Shown: positions 10,636 to 18,634 of the stretch, piece after piece
Layout: every line of letters begins with the position of its first letter
Numbering within the stretch: position 1 is the first letter of the stretch
Assembly (NCBI GenBank): GCA_910575055.1
Contig: CAJTDC010000003.1
Location: 1 to 64,000, forward strand
Source of the DNA: Clostridia bacterium
GTDB taxonomy: Bacteria; Bacillota; Clostridia; Lachnospirales; Anaerotignaceae
Length of the DNA: 64,000 bases
Direction: 5' to 3'
Notes under the pieces: generated by a model
What the model saw: only the letters and a program-made list of their open reading frames with translations
Told to the model about the DNA's origin: nothing
Databases searched by the model: none
Made by a program: the position numbers and the translations under genes

Positions 10636-11439
10636 ATGGATAAAAGGCCTATAGGTGTGTTTGACTCTGGTGTGGGTGGTCTTACCGTAGTCAAACAAAT
10701 TATGAAAACATTGCCTCAAGAAAACATTATTTATTTTGGAGATACAGCAAGACTGCCTTATGGCACAAAATCTAAAAAAACAGTAACTAAATTTTCAAAG
10801 CAAATTGTACGTTTTTTATTAACAAAAAATGTAAAGGCAGTTATTATTGCCTGCAACACTGCAAGTTCTAACAGTTTGGAAGAATTAAGGCAAACATTTG
10901 ATATTCCTATATTTGGTGTTATTGTTGCTGGTGTAGAAGAAGCGCTTCGCTCTACCAAAAATAAAAAAGTAGGTATTATAGGTACTTCTAGTACCATAAA
11001 AAGCAAAGCATATGAAACATTAATTGCACAAACTGATAAAAGTATAGAAGTTTATACAAAACCTTGCCCCCTTTTTGTATCACTTGTAGAAGAAGGCTGG
11101 ACAGAAAATGCAGTTTCAAAATTAACAGCAGAAATTTATTTAAAAGAATTAATACAGAAGGGTATTGACTCACTTGTATTAGGCTGTACACATTATCCTT
11201 TATTAAAAAAATGTATAGGAGAAACAGTAGGCAATGACATCAAATTAGTTGACCCTGCAAAGGCAACTGCAAAAATGGTAAAAGCATTTTTAGCAGAGCA
11301 CAAACTGCTTATGCAAGGAGAAAATATTGCAGAAAGATATTTTTATATTAGTGATGACACAGATACTTTTAGTAGTATGTGTAAAAAAGCACTCAAACGA
11401 GAATACATACCTCAAATTATTGATATTGAAGCATATTAA
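10636..11439 (+). CDS. murI: Glutamate racemase
   Basis: Cofactor-independent racemase that provides D-glutamate for peptidoglycan. The two catalytic cysteines are seen in IIACNTASSN and LGCTHYPLL; the N-terminus IGVFDSGVGGLTV and YFGDTARLPYG are typical. 267 residues from the ATG at 10636, which has GAGGAGG 9 nt upstream; the longer open frame from 10612 overlaps the ddl stop and is not needed. Same transcript as ddl. Confidence 0.96.
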   Translation: MDKRPIGVFDSGVGGLTVVKQIMKTLPQENIIYFGDTARLPYGTKSKKTVTKFSKQIVRFLLTKNVKAVIIACNTASSNSLEELRQTFDIPIFGVIVAGVEEALRSTKNKKVGIIGTSSTIKSKAYETLIAQTDKSIEVYTKPCPLFVSLVEEGWTENAVSKLTAEIYLKELIQKGIDSLVLGCTHYPLLKKCIGETVGNDIKLVDPAKATAKMVKAFLAEHKLLMQGENIAERYFYISDDTDTFSSMCKKALKREYIPQIIDIEAY

Positions 11440-11452
11440 TATTTTGTTAAAA

Positions 11453-11492
11453 TAAAGAAGTCATAAAAAATATTTATGGCTTCTTTATTTAT
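11453..11492 (+). terminator. Terminator of ddl-murI
   Basis: AAAGAAG-T-CATAAA / TTTATG-G-CTTCTTT stem followed by T-rich sequence. It sits just outside the left end of the inserted cassette at 11495. Confidence 0.85.
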
Positions 11493-11560
11493 TGTAATCA
11501 AAGGCTCTTTTACCTTTCGTGTTTATGGAGCTAGGTACTGGTGATTTCATTAATCACAGT

Positions 11561-11590
11561 TTGAAATTTAAAAATTGGATATGATATAAT
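11561..11590 (+). promoter_or_regulatory. Promoter inside the cassette for the SUKH gene
   Basis: TTGAAA at 11561-11566, an 18-nt spacer and TATAAT at 11585-11590, 35 nt before the gene start. The gene therefore carries its own promoter within the mobile unit. Confidence 0.65.
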
Positions 11591-11625
11591 CAGAATAACA
11601 AATTGGAATTTAAAGAGGTGATTAT

Positions 11626-12288
11626 ATGTTTCGCAGAAAGGAAGTTGAAAGAATACTTGAGCAGGCACGACGTATGGACCCACAGTTGGAAATGTTTGGC
11701 GTTGCCGATCACCAGTACAGGCTTGGTTCGCCTGTTGATTTGGCGTTTGTCCGTACGATAGAGGAAGCATATCATTTCCGGTTTCCGGAGGATTACGTCC
11801 AGTTTATTACGGAAGTTGGCGACGGAGGTGCAGGGCCAGGCTATGGGCTTTATCCCTTCGGCTACTATTGTACAGAAGTAGAGAGTACTAAGGAGGCCAA
11901 AGCACGAGAAATATATCTGCGCGGTCTCGGAAGAGAGCTGAAGCTGTTGCCGATAGAATCTGAATGGCTGGAAGATTTCTGTATTTCCAAAGAGGAGTAC
12001 GAAAAAAATCCTGAAAAATATTTTCGGGGAGGTAAGGGGAGTTTTAATTGGGATAATGGTACTCCATATGGATTTTTCCATCTAGGCACATATGGGTGCT
12101 GGAGGGATTTTGGGCTGATTACAGCTGGGGAAAGATATGGTCAGGTATTTATACGTGACACGGAAGGCGCTTTTGAACTGGAAGCCAGAAATTTTGAGGA
12201 ATTTTACCAGGACTGGCTTAACTCTATTTTGGATACAAAGCAGTTTCAAAAAGAATTGGAAGAGTGGAGAAGAATTCGAAACAGATAA
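11626..12288 (+). CDS. SMI1/KNR4 (SUKH-1) family protein, probable immunity protein
   Basis: A 220-residue cytosolic protein with the SUKH core: LGSPVDLAFVRTIEEAYHFRFPEDYVQFITEVGDGGAGPGYGL split across residues about 34-76, then LGTYGCWRDFGLITAGERYGQVF and a C-terminal FEEFYQDWL helix. SUKH proteins commonly neutralise contact-dependent or polymorphic toxins; no toxin gene is nearby, so here it would be an orphan. AGAGGTG lies before the ATG. Codons rich in G and C (CGG, CCG, GGC, CTG) contrast with all neighbours, and the gene sits alone inside the mobile cassette, so recent transfer is likely. The exact toxin target is unknown. Confidence 0.85.
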   Translation: MFRRKEVERILEQARRMDPQLEMFGVADHQYRLGSPVDLAFVRTIEEAYHFRFPEDYVQFITEVGDGGAGPGYGLYPFGYYCTEVESTKEAKAREIYLRGLGRELKLLPIESEWLEDFCISKEEYEKNPEKYFRGGKGSFNWDNGTPYGFFHLGTYGCWRDFGLITAGERYGQVFIRDTEGAFELEARNFEEFYQDWLNSILDTKQFQKELEEWRRIRNR

Positions 12289-12390
12289 TTTCCAGTTTAT
12301 CAGGCGACGAGTCATTCTGGATTATTGCCAATTTTGCCATTTTGACGATAGAGAAATTATCAACACGAAAGGTAAAAGGGATTAATCAAA

Positions 12391-12614
12391 ACTATGTCAT
12401 ATTTCCTAAAAATAAGTGTATTTATATTGTTTTATACTGCACATTTACTATAGTATTATTATAGCAATATGAGAAATCACTTCAAAACATTAAAATTTAA
12501 TAATAAATGTATTTTGTTCATATTTTATTCATAACTTCGTTATATAATTGTAAAATAATTGAATTGATTTTGAATTAAATTTGTAAATACATTTCATTTT
12601 GGAGGGAATTACCG
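12391..12614. other. A/T-rich promoter region of the M23 hydrolase gene
   Basis: Host-like A/T-rich DNA begins again right after the cassette. No clear hairpin. The GGAGGG site at 12601 belongs to the next gene; a promoter is expected here but I cannot place it with confidence. Confidence 0.4.
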
Positions 12615-13796
12615 TTGAAGAAGTTTCTCATAACAATTGTGACTACTATATTAACATTTTCATTTTTTATTGCACCAGTGCCTGTACAGGCTGAAACAAA
12701 AACATTACAGCAATTACAAACAGAACGTGATAATTTAAAGAAAAAAACAGAAGAAGCAAAAAAGAATTTAGAAGAAGCAAAGCAAAAAAAACAATCTGTA
12801 GAACAAGAAGTTGCTGTATTAGACCAAACATTAAATGCTGAAAATGCACAGTTAGAAAAAGTAGAAGCTGATTTAGCAGAAGTACAAAAGCGTTTAGAAG
12901 AGTCCAAAAAAATGTTAGAAGAAGCATCTGAAAACAAAGAAAAACAATTAACTGTATTTGGTCAGCGTGTAAAATATATACATGAAAATGGTAATACAGG
13001 TTATTTAGATGTTATATTAGACTCAAAAGATATTAGCGACCTTTTTATGCGTATGCAGCATGTAGAAGAAATTATGAACTATGACAACAATCTTTTAAAT
13101 GATTTAAAAAATACAGAACAAATTATTCGCCAAAAAAAGGAAGATGTAGAACAAGAAGAAACAGAAACTGCCGAATTGGTAGAAGAACAAAAAACAGTAT
13201 TGGCAAGCCTTGAAAAACTAAAAGAAGAAAAAATGGCAACAGTACAGGCTTATGCACAAGATGAAGCAAAATATGACCAATTAGTAAAAAGCAATGAAGC
13301 AGCAAGTCAAGAAGTATCAAAATTGATTGCAGCAGCAACCGCTTCTTCTAATAATGATACTGTAGTATATACAGGAGGAAAATTAAACTGGCCAGTACCT
13401 TCCAGAGCTGCCTCTAGTTCTAGTTTAAGTAGTGGTTTTGTAAACAGAAAACGTCCTATAGGTAGTGGTTGGGAAAAACATACAGGTTATGACATTCCAG
13501 CAGCATATGGTTCCAATATTGTTGCAGCAGAAGGAGGTACTGTCATTACAGCAGGCTGGGTAAATGGTTATGGCAATACCGTTATGATAAATCACGGAGG
13601 TGGTATTGTTACATTATATGGTCATAATTCTAGTTTGACTGTTTCAAAGGGTCAAACTGTATCCAGAGGGCAAGTTATTGCAAAATGTGGAAGTACAGGA
13701 AATTCTACAGGAAATCATTGTCACTTTGAAGTGCGTGTAAATGGTTCTGCTGTAAATCCAGCTCCTTATTTAGGTGTAGCAAATATTTCAAAATAA
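12615..13796 (+). CDS. Secreted murein hydrolase, EnvC/NlpD-like, M23 peptidase
   Basis: 393-residue exported cell-wall enzyme or hydrolase activator. A signal peptide (residues 1-26, ending PVQA) is followed by a long charged coiled coil (about 27-245) and a C-terminal M23/LytM domain (about 258-390). Zinc ligands look intact: H-x3-D in KHTGYDIP and HxH in HCHFEV, with YGNTVMINHG between, so it may be an active endopeptidase. The coiled coil contains the typical YIHENGNTGYLDVIL segment of this Firmicute family. TTG start with GGAGGG 8 nt upstream. Monocistronic. Confidence 0.92.
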   Translation: MKKFLITIVTTILTFSFFIAPVPVQAETKTLQQLQTERDNLKKKTEEAKKNLEEAKQKKQSVEQEVAVLDQTLNAENAQLEKVEADLAEVQKRLEESKKMLEEASENKEKQLTVFGQRVKYIHENGNTGYLDVILDSKDISDLFMRMQHVEEIMNYDNNLLNDLKNTEQIIRQKKEDVEQEETETAELVEEQKTVLASLEKLKEEKMATVQAYAQDEAKYDQLVKSNEAASQEVSKLIAAATASSNNDTVVYTGGKLNWPVPSRAASSSSLSSGFVNRKRPIGSGWEKHTGYDIPAAYGSNIVAAEGGTVITAGWVNGYGNTVMINHGGGIVTLYGHNSSLTVSKGQTVSRGQVIAKCGSTGNSTGNHCHFEVRVNGSAVNPAPYLGVANISK

Positions 13797-13798
13797 TA

Positions 13799-13840
13799 AA
13801 AAAAGGCATTGATGTTATTTATTGTCAATGCCTTTTTTTA
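13799..13840. terminator. Bidirectional terminator between the M23 gene and cysK
   Basis: AAAAAAGGCATTGA / TCAATGCCTTTTTT stem, usable from both convergent genes. Confidence 0.9.
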
Positions 13841-14773
13841 TTAGTCTTGGAACAATGCTGTAGAATAATATCTATCAGCAGAATCTGGAAGTAATACCAC
13901 TATTGTTTTATTTTCATTTTCCTCTTTTTTTGCTAATTCAATGCCTGCATAAAGTGCTGCACCAGAGGAAATACCCACTAATATTCCTTCTGATTTTGCT
14001 AATTTCTTTGCTGCTGTAAAAGCATATTCATTTTCTACAGCAAATACACTGTCATAAATAGAGGTGTTTAATACTTTTGGCACAAATCCGGCACCAATAC
14101 CTTGTATTGCGTGAGCACCACTTTTTCCTTGAGAAAGTACAGGAGAACTTGCAGGCTCTACCGCAACCACTTTTATATTTTGATTTTGTGATTTTAAATA
14201 TTCTCCTGTTCCTGTTAGTGTACCTCCTGTACCTACTCCGGCAACAAAAATATCTACTTTTCCATCTGTATCATTCCATATTTCTACACCTGTTGTTTTT
14301 TTGTGCATTTGTGCATTTGCTTTATTATCAAATTGTGCAGGTATAAAACTGTTAGGAATTTCTTTTGCTAACTGTTCTGCTTTTTCAATCGCTCCAGCCA
14401 TACCTTTTGCACCCTCTGTTAATACTAATTCTGCACCATATGCCTTTAATATATTTCTTCTTTCTACACTCATTGTTTCTGGCATAGTCAATATAATACG
14501 ATACCCTTTTATTACTGCAATAGAAGCCAATCCAATTCCTGTATTTCCACTTGTAGGTTCAATAATAACAGAACCTTCTTTTAACAATCCTTTTTGTTCT
14601 GCATCTTCTATCATACCCTTTGCTGCTCTATCTTTTACACTTCCTGTAGGATTAAAATATTCTAATTTTAATAGAAGTCTTGCTTTTAATTGAAGCTGTT
14701 TTTGTAAACGAACTGGCTCTAATAATGGTGTATTTCCAATCATATCTAATGTGCTTTTATAAATTGCTGACAT
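13841..14773 (-). CDS. cysK: Cysteine synthase (O-acetylserine sulfhydrylase A)
   Basis: PLP enzyme making cysteine from O-acetylserine and sulfide. 310 residues. PLP lysine in NPTGSVKDRAAK, the substrate loop EPTSGNTGIGLA, the phosphate loop GVGTGGTLTGTGEYL and the C-terminal GISSGAAL are present. The frame is open to 14857, but the ATG at 14773 (MSAIYKSTLDMIGNTPLLE) is the family start and has AAGAAGG upstream; the extra 28 codons lack family resemblance. Convergent with the M23 gene. Confidence 0.95.
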   Translation of the reverse strand: MSAIYKSTLDMIGNTPLLEPVRLQKQLQLKARLLLKLEYFNPTGSVKDRAAKGMIEDAEQKGLLKEGSVIIEPTSGNTGIGLASIAVIKGYRIILTMPETMSVERRNILKAYGAELVLTEGAKGMAGAIEKAEQLAKEIPNSFIPAQFDNKANAQMHKKTTGVEIWNDTDGKVDIFVAGVGTGGTLTGTGEYLKSQNQNIKVVAVEPASSPVLSQGKSGAHAIQGIGAGFVPKVLNTSIYDSVFAVENEYAFTAAKKLAKSEGILVGISSGAALYAGIELAKKEENENKTIVVLLPDSADRYYSTALFQD

Positions 14774-14908
14774 AAATAACGCCTTCTTTCTGTAGTTATT
14801 CCTACTTATTTTATATGAATTACTTGTAATCATAGTACCTATATTAACATTTGTCAATACATTTTTTATTATTTTACTATTTTTTTACATAAAATAAAAG
14901 CAGAAGGC

Positions 14909-14935
14909 TTAATTTTTAATAATATGTTCCGATAT
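14909..14935 (+). promoter_or_regulatory. Sigma-28 (SigD/FliA)-like promoter
   Basis: TTAA (14909-14912), 15-nt spacer, TCCGATAT (14928-14935). The consensus for flagellar sigma-28 is TAAA-N15-GCCGATAA/T, so 3 of 4 and 7 of 8 positions agree. It lies about 100 nt before the gene at 15034 and has the same -35 variant and spacer as the site before yjfB. Confidence 0.55.
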
Positions 14936-15033
14936 ACTTATTAGAAGGCTACAAATAGTTTTATAAAAAATGATATAAAACGATATTGTATTAGAATTAT
15001 TTTATTATATTATTTAAAGGAAGGGGAAAAAAT

Positions 15034-15693
15034 ATGAATAACGTAAATATGAATGTAACTGTAAATGCAAGTGTATATGCATCTTCTACTGTTGCACAAC
15101 ATCAGAGCACAACTGTAAAAGAAGCAGGAAAAGAAACTACTACATCATCTACTCAGATTAAACAAGATACATTTGTTTCTTCTGCTTCTATATCTGCATC
15201 TAAAAATAATGCTACAGAAGAAAACAAAAATGTAACTTATGAAAAACCAAATAAATTATCTGCACAACAATTACAAGCACTTTCTGACCAAAGAGTTGCT
15301 TCTTTCAAAAATATGGTGCAGACAATGCTTGGAAAACAAGTAAAAACATTAAATAAATCTTTGTTTGAAGGCATTTCTATTAGTGCAGCAGATAAACAAG
15401 CAGCTATTGATGCAATTTCTCCAGGTGGAGCATGGTCACCAGAAAACGTTGCAGGAAATATATTAAATATGGCAAAAGCACTTTCGGGCGGAGATGTTTC
15501 TAAACTTGAAACATTAAAAAATGCTGTAATAAAAGGATTTCAAGCTGCTGAAAAAGAATGGGGCGGCAAATTGCCAAGTATTACAGATGAAACATACGAT
15601 TTGATTATGAAAGGCTTTGATGAGTGGGCAAATGAAGCTAAAGAAGCAAATGGTACAGACAGCTCTGTAAAAACAGAGAACGTAGAGGCTTAA
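15034..15693 (+). CDS. Conserved hypothetical protein, possible motility-regulon member
   Basis: 219 residues, no signal peptide or membrane helix. Residues 1-75 are low-complexity (Ser, Thr, Val, Asn rich); residues about 80-205 form a helical domain with DQRVASFKNMVQTMLGKQ, AIDAISPGGAWSPENVAGNI and ALSGGDVSKLETLKNAVIKG, ending in PSITDETYDLIMKGFDEWA. I know similar clostridial proteins only as uncharacterised. GGAAGGGG precedes the ATG. The sigma-28-like promoter upstream suggests expression with flagellar genes; that link is inference. Confidence 0.65.
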   Translation: MNNVNMNVTVNASVYASSTVAQHQSTTVKEAGKETTTSSTQIKQDTFVSSASISASKNNATEENKNVTYEKPNKLSAQQLQALSDQRVASFKNMVQTMLGKQVKTLNKSLFEGISISAADKQAAIDAISPGGAWSPENVAGNILNMAKALSGGDVSKLETLKNAVIKGFQAAEKEWGGKLPSITDETYDLIMKGFDEWANEAKEANGTDSSVKTENVEA

Positions 15694-15715
15694 TAACATT
15701 GTAATAAAACAAAAT

Positions 15716-15782
15716 GGCTCAATATACATAGTGTATATTGAGCCGGGGCAACTGTACAGGAAAGGGAATTTCATGTACAGTC
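15716..15782. repeat. Two adjacent perfect hairpins without a T-run
   Basis: First hairpin GGCTCAATATACA / TGTATATTGAGCC (15716-15744, 3-nt loop), second ACTGTACA / TGTACAGT (15751-15782, 16-nt loop), separated by GGGGCA. Unlike terminators here, neither is followed by T residues and they are richer in G+C than the surroundings. They could be a structured 3' end, an IS200/IS605-type or REP-like end, or a binding site. Confidence 0.55.
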
Positions 15783-15870
15783 CATAGTATAATTAAAAAT
15801 AATTAAAAATAACTTATAAATACATTAAATTTTAATGAAAAATATATCTTTTTTATAACCTCTAATATTA

Positions 15871-15910
15871 AAAACGCCTCTTACTTTTTTAAGTAAGAGG
15901 CGTTTTATAT
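15871..15910. terminator. Strong bidirectional terminator
   Basis: A 36-nt near-perfect palindrome with a 16-bp stem, AAAACGCCTCTTACTT / AAGTAAGAGGCGTTTT, and a 4-T loop. It lies about 180 nt after the gene at 15034. Confidence 0.85.
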
Positions 15911-16099
15911 TATTAATAATTTTCAGTGTGAATTTTAAATAACTTTAAGGAAATTATATATAAGATATACTTTTAAAACATTTATACTTCAATGATATAA
16001 AAATGTCATATTAATCATTATTTGTTTATTTTTCTGTTTATTATGACATATTTTTCAATATGTTATAAATTGATGAATAAGTATACAAATAACAAATGA

Positions 16100-16209
16100 G
16101 ATTTTATTGGTATAAAGTGTAAAAAATGTAAAGCAACAAAACATAGCAAAAATAAATTTATAAAAGCGCATCAAAGATATAGATTTGTGCGATTTAGAAG
16201 AAAAGTATA
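16100..16209 (+). pseudogene. Transposase zinc-ribbon fragment
   Basis: A short open stretch reads IGIKCKKCKATKHSKNKFIKAHQRYRF before a stop at 16207. The CxxC knuckle and the KNxFxKxHQRY pattern match the N-termini of IS1-type and related transposases. A stop lies immediately before it and nothing recognisable follows, so only about 33 codons of a dead element remain. It is probably unrelated in origin to the InsA remnant at 369, since the two differ in sequence. The rest of 15911-16326 is A/T-rich with no gene. Confidence 0.5.
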
Positions 16210-16326
16210 AATGATATCTTGTTCTTTAGAAATATTGCCCTTTTGCTAAATTTTATTGTAATTCCTCTTTTTTGTTATCATTGTAATATTTACTTAACAT
16301 TCTCAAAATATTTTTTGGTATTGTTT

Positions 16327-17190
16327 TTATTTTGCGAGTTGAAATAATACTAAGCCAATTAATATCATTACTCCACCTATCAATGTGCCCATAGAAGGGA
16401 TTTCTTTTAAAAATAAAAAACCTAATATTGTAGATAAAAGAGGCGTTACAAACATAAAATTTGTAACATCACTTGTTTTTTCTGCAATAGAAAGTGCTTT
16501 TCCCCATAATACATAGGCGATACCACTTGAAAATATGCCTAATAAAAGTAATACTCCTATTTGTGAAAAAGAAGCTGTTGTTAATTCAGTAATCCCTTTT
16601 GGTAAAAAGAATAATAATAGTATTGTACCACAAATCATACTATATGTTACAATTTCATTAGGCTGGTATCCTAATGAAGAAAGTTTTCTTTGATAGATAT
16701 TATAAATACAAAATACGATAGCAGCACATAATGTCCATACAATGCCAAAATTAAATGAAAGTGTTCCTTGCCATAATGATAAAACAATAATTCCAACAAA
16801 TTCTATTAAAATAGAAATCCAACCAAGTAATTTAATTTTTTCGTTATACAAAAAAGTAGAAACAACTGATGTCATAATAGGCGTTGTTGCAATAATAATG
16901 CTAGAAGTAGCAGAAGTAAGGGATTGCAGTCCTATGTTAAAAAAAACAAGATATAGAAAAAAGCCAAATAATCCAGAAATAAAAAATTTAGGAATATCTT
17001 GTTTTTTAGGAATTGTAATTTTTTGACAGATGCCTAACAAACATAAAAATAATGATGCAATAATACATCTTAATACAGCAACGCTGTTAATATGAAAATG
17101 AGAAATGGCAATTTTTGAAAAAGGGAAAGCCATTGCCCAAAATAATACTGTAAAAAATCCTAATATATTTACTTTTGTTTTTGCTTTCAT
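16327..17190 (-). CDS. EamA/DMT-family membrane exporter
   Basis: 287 residues with ten hydrophobic helices in two homologous halves (about 5-135 and 148-285), the drug/metabolite transporter layout; the second half ends with ISPMGTLIGGVMILIGLVLF-like spacing (residues read as IPSMGTLIGG). Substrate not predictable; EamA members often export amino acids such as cysteine intermediates. AAGGAG precedes the ATG. A 22-codon ORF sits just upstream, and a LysR regulator is divergently transcribed, a common pairing in which the regulator controls the exporter. Confidence 0.85.
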   Translation of the reverse strand: MKAKTKVNILGFFTVLFWAMAFPFSKIAISHFHINSVAVLRCIIASLFLCLLGICQKITIPKKQDIPKFFISGLFGFFLYLVFFNIGLQSLTSATSSIIIATTPIMTSVVSTFLYNEKIKLLGWISILIEFVGIIVLSLWQGTLSFNFGIVWTLCAAIVFCIYNIYQRKLSSLGYQPNEIVTYSMICGTILLLFFLPKGITELTTASFSQIGVLLLLGIFSSGIAYVLWGKALSIAEKTSDVTNFMFVTPLLSTILGFLFLKEIPSMGTLIGGVMILIGLVLFQLAK

Positions 17191-17207
17191 ATTGTTTTCG
17201 CTCCTTT

Positions 17208-17276
17208 CTAAAAACGATTATATTTTGAAGATGCTGTAATTAATGCAAATATAAAATCCCATACTTTTCTAATCAT
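17208..17276 (-). CDS. 22-residue leader peptide or small membrane protein upstream of the EamA gene
   Basis: MIRKVWDFIFALITASSKYN followed by RF and stop. A near-perfect GGGGAGG lies 7 nt before its ATG, and its stop is 17 nt before the EamA start, which has its own AAGGAG. The middle is hydrophobic with charged ends. It could be a regulatory leader, translation-coupled to the exporter, or a very small membrane protein. Too short for standard gene calls; support rests on the ribosome binding site and position. Confidence 0.55.
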   Translation of the reverse strand: MIRKVWDFIFALITASSKYNRF

Positions 17277-17429
17277 AATATAACCTCCCCGATTTGTAAA
17301 ATACTTTTTTTATTTCTTATATCATAGCTTATTTATAATCATTTGTAAAATTCATAGTTTTAATAAAATACATTATTATTTTTAATGATATTGTGTTATA
17401 TTATATATAGTATAGTGAGGAGGAATATT

Positions 17430-18329
17430 ATGGAAATAAGGAATTTGATGACGTTTTTGAGAGTAGTAGAACTACAAAATTTTACGAGGGCAGCAGAACA
17501 ACTAGGGTATTGTCAATCTACTGTTACAATACAAATACAGCAGTTGGAACAGGAATTAAATGTCAAATTATTTGAAAGAATAGGTAAAAAAATATCCGTA
17601 ACAGAAAAGGGAAAAGAAGTATTTCAATATGCAAAAGAGATTAGAAATTTGGTAGAAAAAATAACATATACAAATACAGAACAAAATCATATGAAAGGAC
17701 AGCTTTGTATTGGTGTAATAGAGTCATTACTTTGTTGTGATATGAAGGAAATTTTGTCAGTATATCATAAAAGATATGCTGATGTGGAATTGATAGTGAA
17801 AACAAATTATGTAGATGAGTTAATTGAAATGATGATACATAATGAAGTGGATTTTATATTTGTAATAGATAGACCTTTGTATCATAAAGAATGGGTAAAA
17901 CCTTATATGAAAAAAGAAGAAATTTCATTTTTTGCACATTATGAAAATGACTTAGTAAAAAAGGAGAAAGTAAGCATACAAGAAATATTAAAACAACCTT
18001 TTATATTAACAGAAAAAGGGATTAGTTATCGCAAAGAATTAGACGAATATGTGCAAAAAAATGCGATTGATTTTAAACCGTTTTTAGAAATAGGAGATAC
18101 TAAAATTATTGTAGAGCTTATGAAAAAAGGAGAAGGTATTTCTTTTTTGCCTAATATGGTTGTTTCAGAAGAAATCAAAAATGGAACAATTCAAAAAATT
18201 AATGTAGAAAATTGGAATGTTGTAATGTGGAAACAAATTATTTATCATAAAAATAAATATGTTACGCCACAAATGAGTGCATTTATAAAAATGTTGATGG
18301 AGATGCAACAAAATGTGTTAATACATTAA
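17430..18329 (+). CDS. LysR-family transcriptional regulator
   Basis: About 299 residues. N-terminal winged helix-turn-helix: MEIRNLMTFLRVVELQNF, then TRAAEQLGYCQSTVTIQIQQLEQEL and LFERIGKKISVTEKG; the rest is the LysR effector-binding domain of two Rossmann-like lobes. The frame opens at 17385 but the ATG at 17430 has GAGGAGG upstream and gives the family N-terminus. Divergent from the EamA exporter across about 150 nt that must hold its operator. The inducer is unknown. Confidence 0.9.
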   Translation: MEIRNLMTFLRVVELQNFTRAAEQLGYCQSTVTIQIQQLEQELNVKLFERIGKKISVTEKGKEVFQYAKEIRNLVEKITYTNTEQNHMKGQLCIGVIESLLCCDMKEILSVYHKRYADVELIVKTNYVDELIEMMIHNEVDFIFVIDRPLYHKEWVKPYMKKEEISFFAHYENDLVKKEKVSIQEILKQPFILTEKGISYRKELDEYVQKNAIDFKPFLEIGDTKIIVELMKKGEGISFLPNMVVSEEIKNGTIQKINVENWNVVMWKQIIYHKNKYVTPQMSAFIKMLMEMQQNVLIH

Positions 18330-18348
18330 TATTTTGTAAAGAATAATG

Positions 18349-18375
18349 TTAATTTATTTAATTTTATACCGATAA
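18349..18375 (+). promoter_or_regulatory. Sigma-28 (SigD/FliA)-like promoter of yjfB
   Basis: TTAA (18349-18352), 15-nt spacer, ACCGATAA (18368-18375), against the consensus TAAA-N15-GCCGATAA. It is 41 nt before the yjfB start. In Bacillus subtilis yjfB belongs to the SigD regulon, which agrees. Confidence 0.65.
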
Positions 18376-18416
18376 CTAAATATAAGAAATAATTTTGAAA
18401 AAAAGGAGGAAGTTTT

Positions 18417-18587
18417 ATGGATATTGGAAATTTAGGATTAGCAGGGGTACAAATGCAAGCAGGGATTGCTTTAACAAAAAATTGTATGGAAGCAGCAGAA
18501 TTACAAGCAGCACAGTTAATAGAAGGTATGGAGGCAGCAAATCCAGTAAATCTACCATCTTCTCATATTGTAGATATGTTAGTATAA
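18417..18587 (+). CDS. yjfB: YjfB-family putative motility protein
   Basis: A 56-residue helical protein beginning MDIGNLGLAGVQMQAGIALT, followed by KNCMEAAELQAAQLIEGMEAAN and a short PVNLPSSHIVDMLV tail. The MDI...A...M...V-x-I-x-x-x-K-x-x-x-D/E-x-A-E pattern is that of the YjfB family, SigD-controlled in Bacillus and of unknown molecular role. AAAAGGAGG lies 8 nt before the ATG. A longer open frame overlaps it in another register but has a poor start and no family match. Ends at a terminator shared with potD. Confidence 0.8.
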   Translation: MDIGNLGLAGVQMQAGIALTKNCMEAAELQAAQLIEGMEAANPVNLPSSHIVDMLV

Positions 18588-18598
18588 TAACATAAAAG

Positions 18599-18634
18599 AA
18601 ACCGAGAAAAAATAAATTTTCTCGGTTTTTATTA
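18599..18634. terminator. Bidirectional terminator between yjfB and potD
   Basis: ACCGAGAAAA / TTTTCTCGGT stem followed by T residues; A residues on the other side serve the minus-strand pot operon. Confidence 0.85.

Larger units (their letters stand above)
11495..12390. mobile_element. Transposase-less cassette with ISL3-like inverted ends and 8-bp target duplication
   Basis: Seen directly: CTTTTACCTTTCGTGTT at 11507-11523 recurs as its exact reverse complement at 12362-12378. Outside each copy lie four bases (GGCT on the left, GGAT on the right) and then the same octamer TAATCAAA in direct orientation (11495-11502 and 12383-12390). So an 880-bp unit (11503-12382) is bracketed by inverted ends and an 8-bp duplication. 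The ISL3 family makes 8-bp duplications and has ends beginning GGCTCTTT, which fits. The only gene inside is the SUKH gene; no transposase remains. Base composition inside is visibly richer in G+C than the flanks. Family assignment is inference. Confidence 0.8.

Noticed and set aside
18395-18595. 66-codon open frame beginning MKKRRKFYGYWKF
   Set aside because: It overlaps yjfB in another register; the yjfB frame has the ribosome binding site at the right distance and a known family match.
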